From positions 1 to 9,305 of the forward strand of contig CATVTM010000075.1 in assembly GCA_958346935.1 (NCBI GenBank): DNA of 9,305 bases, read 5' to 3'. Within the stretch, counting starts at the first letter, position 1. Each line of letters starts with the position of its first letter. The notes under the pieces are model-generated. The model made no database searches and was not told where the DNA came from. It worked only from the letters and a program-made list of their open reading frames with translations. Source of the stretch: an uncultured Collinsella sp. Lineage in GTDB: Bacteria > Actinomycetota > Coriobacteriia > Coriobacteriales > Coriobacteriaceae. The position numbers were made by a program, and so were the translations under genes. Shown here one piece after another: positions 5,844 to 9,305 of this stretch.

Positions 5844-6492
5844 CCAAATCAACCCTCCCCGCCATTAAATCCTTGATGTCGATACCTTCAGAATCAAATC
5901 CATTTACCGTGTCCAAGTACTTGCGCCGAGCGTTCTGCTCTCGCTCAAAACGCTTGGGATAAAACTCAGATCCCGAAGCCGGCTTCCAATCGCAGAATCT
6001 AATCGCCGAGAATGCGCGCTCACTCATAAGAGCATATTGAATGCCTAGATCGCCCAGGCGCATAATGCGCTGAAGTTGTCGGAGCGAAATCATGCCATTA
6101 ACAAACTGCCTTGCAAAAGAAAAATACGAGTCGTCGGCACGATAGCCCCGAATAACGTCGTAAGAAGAAATATCAATCAAACAGTTATCAAGCAGAAATC
6201 GAAGTCCGTCGCGTGCTAGCGGCGTCGAGACATTAAACTCCCGGTTGTCGGCCAAAATCGCAAGCCAATTGAGGATTGAAAACTCCCCAGACTCTAAATC
6301 CAAGACCGAAAGGCCATCTAAATCAAGTTCATATCGATTTGCAATGCCATCCGACTCGGTCCGGCATGCCCATTCCATCGCCATTTCTTCATGTGGCGTG
6401 CAATAAAACCCGCGCCCATAGTCATTGAATTGTCTGCATTTATCCAACGACGGATGCTCGACAACAACCTCCGACCCGTGCCAAAGCTCCAT
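5809..6492 (-). CDS. DUF3990 family protein, putative ADP-ribosyltransferase-fold toxin
   Basis: Product of 227 residues from ATG 6492, with GGAGG (6498-6502) 5 nt upstream; a TTG at 6504 overlaps that site and is rejected. The N-terminus has LWHGSEVVVEHP (3-14) and NDYGRGFYCTPHEEMAMEWA (23-42), the H-G-S and G-x-G-F-Y pattern of DUF3990, a family related to NAD-using ADP-ribosyltransferases with a His/Tyr/(Glu or Gln) type site. The second half has YRADDSYF (117-124), then LRQL and LGIQYALMSERAF (149-161), the other conserved part of the family. No signal peptide or membrane segment is present, so it should act in the cytosol. It is the first gene of a two-gene operon with the helix-turn-helix gene, under a strong twin-dyad operator. 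Toxin activity and target are inferred from family and gene pairing, not shown. Codon use is AT-richer than in engB next door, suggesting transfer. Confidence 0.8.
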   Translation of the reverse strand: MELWHGSEVVVEHPSLDKCRQFNDYGRGFYCTPHEEMAMEWACRTESDGIANRYELDLDGLSVLDLESGEFSILNWLAILADNREFNVSTPLARDGLRFLLDNCLIDISSYDVIRGYRADDSYFSFARQFVNGMISLRQLQRIMRLGDLGIQYALMSERAFSAIRFCDWKPASGSEFYPKRFEREQNARRKYLDTVNGFDSEGIDIKDLMAGRVDLDDPRVNELWSE

Positions 6493-6510
6493 ATCGACCT
6501 CCAAACAAAA

Positions 6511-6557
6511 ATATCACCCCAGTGATAGTTTACCAATAACTATCACTGGGGTGATAT
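6511..6557. promoter_or_regulatory. Twin-dyad operator upstream of the DUF3990/HTH operon
   Basis: Two perfect 20-bp inverted arms (6511-6530 and 6538-6557) flank a 7-nt spacer. Each arm is itself a dyad: TATCAC-CCCA-GTGATA (6512-6527) and TATCAC-TGGG-GTGATA (6541-6556). The dyad centres are 29 bp apart, close to three helical turns, so two dimers could sit on one face of the DNA. Site two lies between the predicted -35 and -10 and overlaps the -10; site one is just downstream of the start of transcription. It ends 19 nt before the start codon. It is the obvious candidate for autorepression by the operon's own helix-turn-helix protein. Confidence 0.85.
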
Positions 6558-6567
6558 AGATAGACAA
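6539..6567 (-). promoter_or_regulatory. Promoter of the DUF3990/HTH operon
   Basis: Read on the minus strand, TTGTCT (complement of 6562-6567) is followed after 17 nt by GATAGT (complement of 6539-6544). The -10 overlaps the edge of the upstream dyad of the operator. Spacing is ideal; the hexamers match the consensus at four of six positions each. Confidence 0.5.
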
Positions 6568-6592
6568 AAGTTGTTTGACAGTGCGGCATGCC

Positions 6593-7183
6593 CTAGAGGC
6601 AGGCCTCGGCGATGCGCTTTTTGAGTTCGTCGATGCCGGTACCGGTCTGGGAGCTCGTGATGATTACGTTTTCGGCCGGGACGTTGAGCTGCTTTTTGAT
6701 GGCTGCTGCCTGGCGAGCCTGCTGGGTGCGGCTGAGCTTGTCGGCCTTGGTGAGGCAGACGATAAAGTTGAACTCGTTGCCCTGCAGGTAGTCGATCATG
6801 TCATGGTCGAGCTTGCTCGGGTCGTGACGAATATCCACCAGCGACACGACCAGGTTAAAGCTGCGCTCCGAGTCGAAGAAGTCGCCGATAAGTTCTGCCC
6901 AGCGGTCACGCTCGGCCTTGGAACGACGGGCAAAACCATAGCCCGGCAGGTCGACAAAGTGCACGTCGTCGGCCTCGAAGAAGTTGATGTTGCTCGTCTT
7001 GCCCGGTGTGCTCGAAACCTTGACGAGGTTCTTGCGGCCAAAAAGCTTGTTCATGATCGACGACTTGCCCACGTTGGAGCGGCCGACGAAGCTCACCTCG
7101 GGGCAGGTGGACTCGGGAATCTGCGAAACCTTGCCATAGCTGGCAACGAACTTGGCAAGCTGGTAGTTAATGGAATCGGCCAT
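6593..7183 (-). CDS. engB: Ribosome-biogenesis GTPase EngB/YsxC/YihA
   Basis: Cytosolic GTPase needed for late assembly of the 50S ribosomal subunit; essential in the bacteria where it has been studied. The start is ATG 7183, preceded by AAGGAG with 5-nt spacing, and gives 196 residues, the normal size. GTPase motifs in order are G1 GRSNVGKS (34-41), G2 with TPGKT (59-63), G3 DLPGYG (78-83), G4 TKAD (145-148) and G5 TSSQ (176-179). It is 38 bp downstream of mtnN on the same strand and probably co-transcribed. No U-rich terminator is visible after its stop, only a GGCATGCC palindrome, so transcripts may run into the DUF3990 operon, whose start codon lies 100 bp further on. The upstream open extension of the frame has no family match. 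Confidence 0.95.
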   Translation of the reverse strand: MADSINYQLAKFVASYGKVSQIPESTCPEVSFVGRSNVGKSSIMNKLFGRKNLVKVSSTPGKTSNINFFEADDVHFVDLPGYGFARRSKAERDRWAELIGDFFDSERSFNLVVSLVDIRHDPSKLDHDMIDYLQGNEFNFIVCLTKADKLSRTQQARQAAAIKKQLNVPAENVIITSSQTGTGIDELKKRIAEACL

Positions 7184-7221
7184 GGACACTCCTTGGTCGT
7201 AGGTTCTTACAAAAGAGCGCG

Positions 7222-7962
7222 CTAATAGATAGCAGCGATACGGCGAACGATATCGAGCGTAATGCCACTCGCGGTACGGGCATACTCGAACAGGTCGAAC
7301 TCGCGGTCGCAAATCGCATCGTACGCTTCATCACAATTATCGCTGATAGCGCGCAGCACCAGGCAATCGACACCATTTTTAGTTGCTACATGGGCAATCG
7401 CCGCGCCCTCCATGCCGACACAATCGGCATGCGTCGCCTCGATGGCATCATTGCGCATGGCGGCACCCGTCACAAAACGGTTGCCCGTGGCAATCGTGCC
7501 GACCAGGAACTGCTTTGCGCCCTCGCTCGAGGCGGCTGCATTTGTCGAAGCGTTGACAAAGCCACGCTCAGAAAGCACATCGGCGGCAATATCCACCAGC
7601 GCAGGCGTCGAGCCAAACTCCTCGAGCCCCGGTGCAGACTCGGCGATAAGCGCGGTATCGGTATCCAGATAGCGCAGGCGTTTGCCGATGACCACGTCGT
7701 CGATATGGAGCTTGGGGTTCAAACCGCCCGCGATACCCGAAAGCACAACTGCCTGTGGAGCATACTTGCTAATGAGGTGCTGTGTTGCGGCGGCAGCGTT
7801 TACCGTGCCCATACCCGCCGTTGTGGCGACAAGCGTCAGGCCGTCGAACTCACCGCTCACAACGGTCAGGCCCGCCTCCTGTGCCTCGCAGACGTCGCTC
7901 AGCTCTTCCTTAATCTGCATGATCTCTTTTTCGAGTGCACCGATAATCGCGATGGTAGCCAT
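7222..7962 (-). CDS. mtnN: 5'-methylthioadenosine/S-adenosylhomocysteine nucleosidase
   Basis: Hydrolyses methylthioadenosine and S-adenosylhomocysteine to adenine and the thioribose or ribosyl-homocysteine product, clearing by-products of SAM-dependent reactions in the cytosol. The start is ATG 7962, with a modest GGGGA upstream; a TTG at 7974 is less likely. The 246-residue product is near the family length of about 230. Visible family features are IIGALEKEI (6-14) with the catalytic Glu at 11, SGIAGGL (75-81), the purine-site VGMEGAAIAHVA (182-193) with Glu 185, and RAISDNCD (204-211) with the catalytic Asp at 208. engB follows after 38 bp, and the broken serine-hydrolase gene ends 78 bp upstream. 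The product may also feed autoinducer-2 synthesis, but no luxS is in the window. Confidence 0.95.
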   Translation of the reverse strand: MATIAIIGALEKEIMQIKEELSDVCEAQEAGLTVVSGEFDGLTLVATTAGMGTVNAAAATQHLISKYAPQAVVLSGIAGGLNPKLHIDDVVIGKRLRYLDTDTALIAESAPGLEEFGSTPALVDIAADVLSERGFVNASTNAAASSEGAKQFLVGTIATGNRFVTGAAMRNDAIEATHADCVGMEGAAIAHVATKNGVDCLVLRAISDNCDEAYDAICDREFDLFEYARTASGITLDIVRRIAAIY

Positions 7963-8000
7963 GCCATTCCCCAAACCTATACGAAATTCTCAACCACGGT

Positions 8001-8031
8001 ATGGTACCAGCATTTTGTTTGACCTCGTCAA
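8001..8031 (-). promoter_or_regulatory. Candidate promoter for mtnN-engB
   Basis: On the minus strand TTGACG (complement of 8026-8031) is followed after 19 nt by TACCAT (complement of 8001-8006) with an extended TGG before it. The -10 lies 38 nt before the mtnN start. Spacing is long, but the extended -10 could compensate. Confidence 0.5.
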
Positions 8032-8033
8032 AC
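8017..8033. promoter_or_regulatory. Dyad overlapping the mtnN -35
   Basis: A perfect dyad, GTTTGAC-CTC-GTCAAAC, covers the predicted -35 of mtnN and begins only 7 nt after the stop of the serine-hydrolase frame. It may be an operator; without a T-tract it would make a poor terminator for the upstream gene. Confidence 0.45.
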
Positions 8034-8040
8034 GAACACG

Positions 8041-9159
8041 CTAGGCCAGTGCAGCTCGCGTATCAAACAGAGCCTTTGCAATCGCAGCCGTAACCTCGCT
8101 CGAGCGGTCGCTCCACGGCATCGATGTCATGATGCTCATGACATAGGTACGGCCATCGATGTCGATAAGGCCCGCATCGCATGTCGAATAGCAACCATCC
8201 TCGCTAATCCAGCCTGCCTTGTTGCGCACCAAGGCTTGGTCGTCGGCAATCCCATCACGGATAAATGAGCGCGATGTTGATGACAGCAGTTCAGATAACC
8301 ACTGGGAGGTCTCACTGCCACAACTCAGATACTCGCTCATCTCGCGCCACAACTTGGCCGAGGTGCGCGGGCAATAAGTGGGAAAATCACTCATCGGATC
8401 GAATGCGGTATCGTAATCGACGCCAAGACCGACAATCCAATCCTCGTAACCGACACGGTCAAACGCCGCACGCAACGCGATAAACGAATCGTTGTCCGAA
8501 TTAACGACCGAGGCCTCGATCAGGTCGCGCACCGTCTGCCAGCCCATGTTGTAGCCGCCATAGGTGCCAAGGGAATCATCGAGTGAGACCTGGCCCGTCT
8601 CGACCAGAGATTCGCAGACGTAGAGTACATAGAGCGCCTTATAGCTGCTCGCACCGTACACCTCGGCGTCCGCGTTATACGTCACGCCCTTGCCGCTCGA
8701 TAGGTCGTAGAACACTACGCCCACATCCCCCAGCTTCTGCGCCTGACTCAGGGCATCTTGGAGCACGACGAGGCTCTCATCCTCCAGGGCGGGGATCTGG
8801 TCATCAACCAGTGAGAAGGTCTGCACGGTATCGCCTGAGGGAATATCGTTAAAGTCCGCCTTCGAAAGCCTCGTCTTGAGACTCGCCGTCGACAGAGTTT
8901 GGCTTGCGGTGGCTTTAGATTCAGAGCCCTTTTTGTTTTACGTCTGTACCGTTGACGCATCTGAGTGTGCCATTCGCTCCGACGCGTAGGTTTTGGCGGT
9001 AATTCCGAGGATAATAACCGCCAACGTCAGCATCCCAATGGCGGCGATCTTCGTCACGCGGATGCGAGCGCCAGCAAGGCCACGCGAAGACGTGCCCTTC
9101 GTCTCATATCTGCTGCTATGCTGCGGCACATACTCGTCCCGCGATGCGTTGTTTCGCAC
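8041..9159 (-). pseudogene. Membrane-anchored serine hydrolase (class A beta-lactamase fold), interrupted by an in-frame TAA
   Basis: A GTG at 9159 with AGGAG 5 nt upstream opens a frame whose first 73 codons hold a basic region, then one membrane helix at about residues 39-55 (AAIGMLTLAVIILGITA). TAA at 8938-8940 stops it. The very same frame then continues open for 298 codons to 8041: a polar linker, then a serine-hydrolase domain with SSYK (171-174 counting through the stop; Ser nucleophile and Lys), SDN (221-223) and KAG (314-316, the KTG-equivalent). These are the three catalytic motifs of the class A beta-lactamase/D,D-peptidase fold, all intact. After the stop there is no ATG before the domain, only a GTG at 8826 with a weak AGG, which would lack the anchor. 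One substitution (CAA or AAA to TAA) explains the break. It could be a recent pseudogene, a sequencing error, or read-through/restart; true beta-lactamase activity is not implied. Confidence 0.78.
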
Positions 9160-9196
9160 GTGGTCTCCTGACTGCTACCGTTCATATACGAGCAGC

Positions 9197-9224
9197 ATAA
9201 TACCGAGCAGGCATTTCTTTCCAA
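9197..9224 (-). promoter_or_regulatory. Candidate promoter of the serine-hydrolase gene
   Basis: On the minus strand TTGGAA (complement of 9219-9224) is followed after 16 nt by TATTAT (complement of 9197-9202), a good -10. The GTG start lies 37 nt downstream. An intact promoter and ribosome site suggest the break in the gene is recent. Confidence 0.5.
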
Positions 9225-9305
9225 AGATATTCAGCGGCGTTTAAGGTGTCTTTAAAGAAACCACAAGCGTATTTATCCAAATGGCACGATTCTGTTGCGC
9301 ATCTC

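Noticed and set aside
6511..6557. CRISPR-like or transposon-end reading of the repeat
   Set aside because: There are only two inverted copies with a 7-nt spacer, no array and no transposase; position on a promoter fits an operator.
6574..6579. TTGACA on the plus strand as a promoter -35
   Set aside because: It faces the 3' end of engB with no -10 at the right distance and no plus-strand gene beyond it.
6575..7225. 216-codon plus-strand frame
   Set aside because: Antisense to engB, which is fully supported by its GTPase motifs.
8041..9159. Antibiotic-resistance beta-lactamase
   Set aside because: The SxxK, SDN and KAG motifs fit the fold, but the class A omega-loop Glu-x-x-x-Asn pattern could not be identified, and many gut actinobacterial proteins of this fold are not resistance enzymes.

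Overview
The window looks like a chromosomal segment of a GC-rich actinobacterium of the class Coriobacteriia, most likely a gut Collinsella. This is an inference from the GC-rich codon use of the core genes, their strong Shine-Dalgarno sequences and the style of the proteins; no rRNA or other marker is present to prove it. Three parts can be seen: a GC-rich threonine/aspartate block (1-3900), an AT-richer accessory block (about 4040-6560), and a GC-rich housekeeping block read leftwards (6593-9159).

Threonine block. An aspartate kinase gene (minus strand, its 3' end cut off by the window edge) is divergent from threonine synthase thrC, which is followed by homoserine kinase thrB on the plus strand. 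Together they supply the first step of the aspartate pathway and the last two steps to threonine. thrC ends in a clear intrinsic terminator, so thrB is not simply its co-transcribed partner. thrB is bracketed by two different long nested inverted repeats (2893-3004 and 3924-4040), each able to fold into a hairpin of more than 100 nt. A decayed partial copy of the second lies at 4120-4148.

Accessory block. On the plus strand are a small secreted protein of unknown function (4283-4813) and a 34-residue single-pass membrane protein (4838-4942), followed by a terminator and a degenerate copy of that terminator segment. On the minus strand is a two-gene operon: a DUF3990-type protein with a likely ADP-ribosyltransferase-like fold (5809-6492), overlapped by a gene for a protein with a C-terminal XRE-type helix-turn-helix (5145-5843). 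Upstream is a perfect 20-bp inverted repeat with a 7-nt spacer, each arm of which is itself a dyad (TATCAC-N4-GTGATA). It covers the predicted promoter and reads as an autoregulatory operator. The whole resembles a toxin-antitoxin or phage-defence cassette, and is the most interesting system in the window.

Housekeeping block. Reading leftwards: a class-A-beta-lactamase-fold serine hydrolase with a membrane anchor, interrupted by an in-frame TAA; then mtnN (MTA/SAH nucleosidase) and engB (ribosome-assembly GTPase), probably one operon. No tRNA, rRNA, CRISPR array, transposase or integrase was recognised. The stretch 4041-4282 holds no gene apart from the repeat remnant and a promoter, and 9225-9305 shows nothing I can name.
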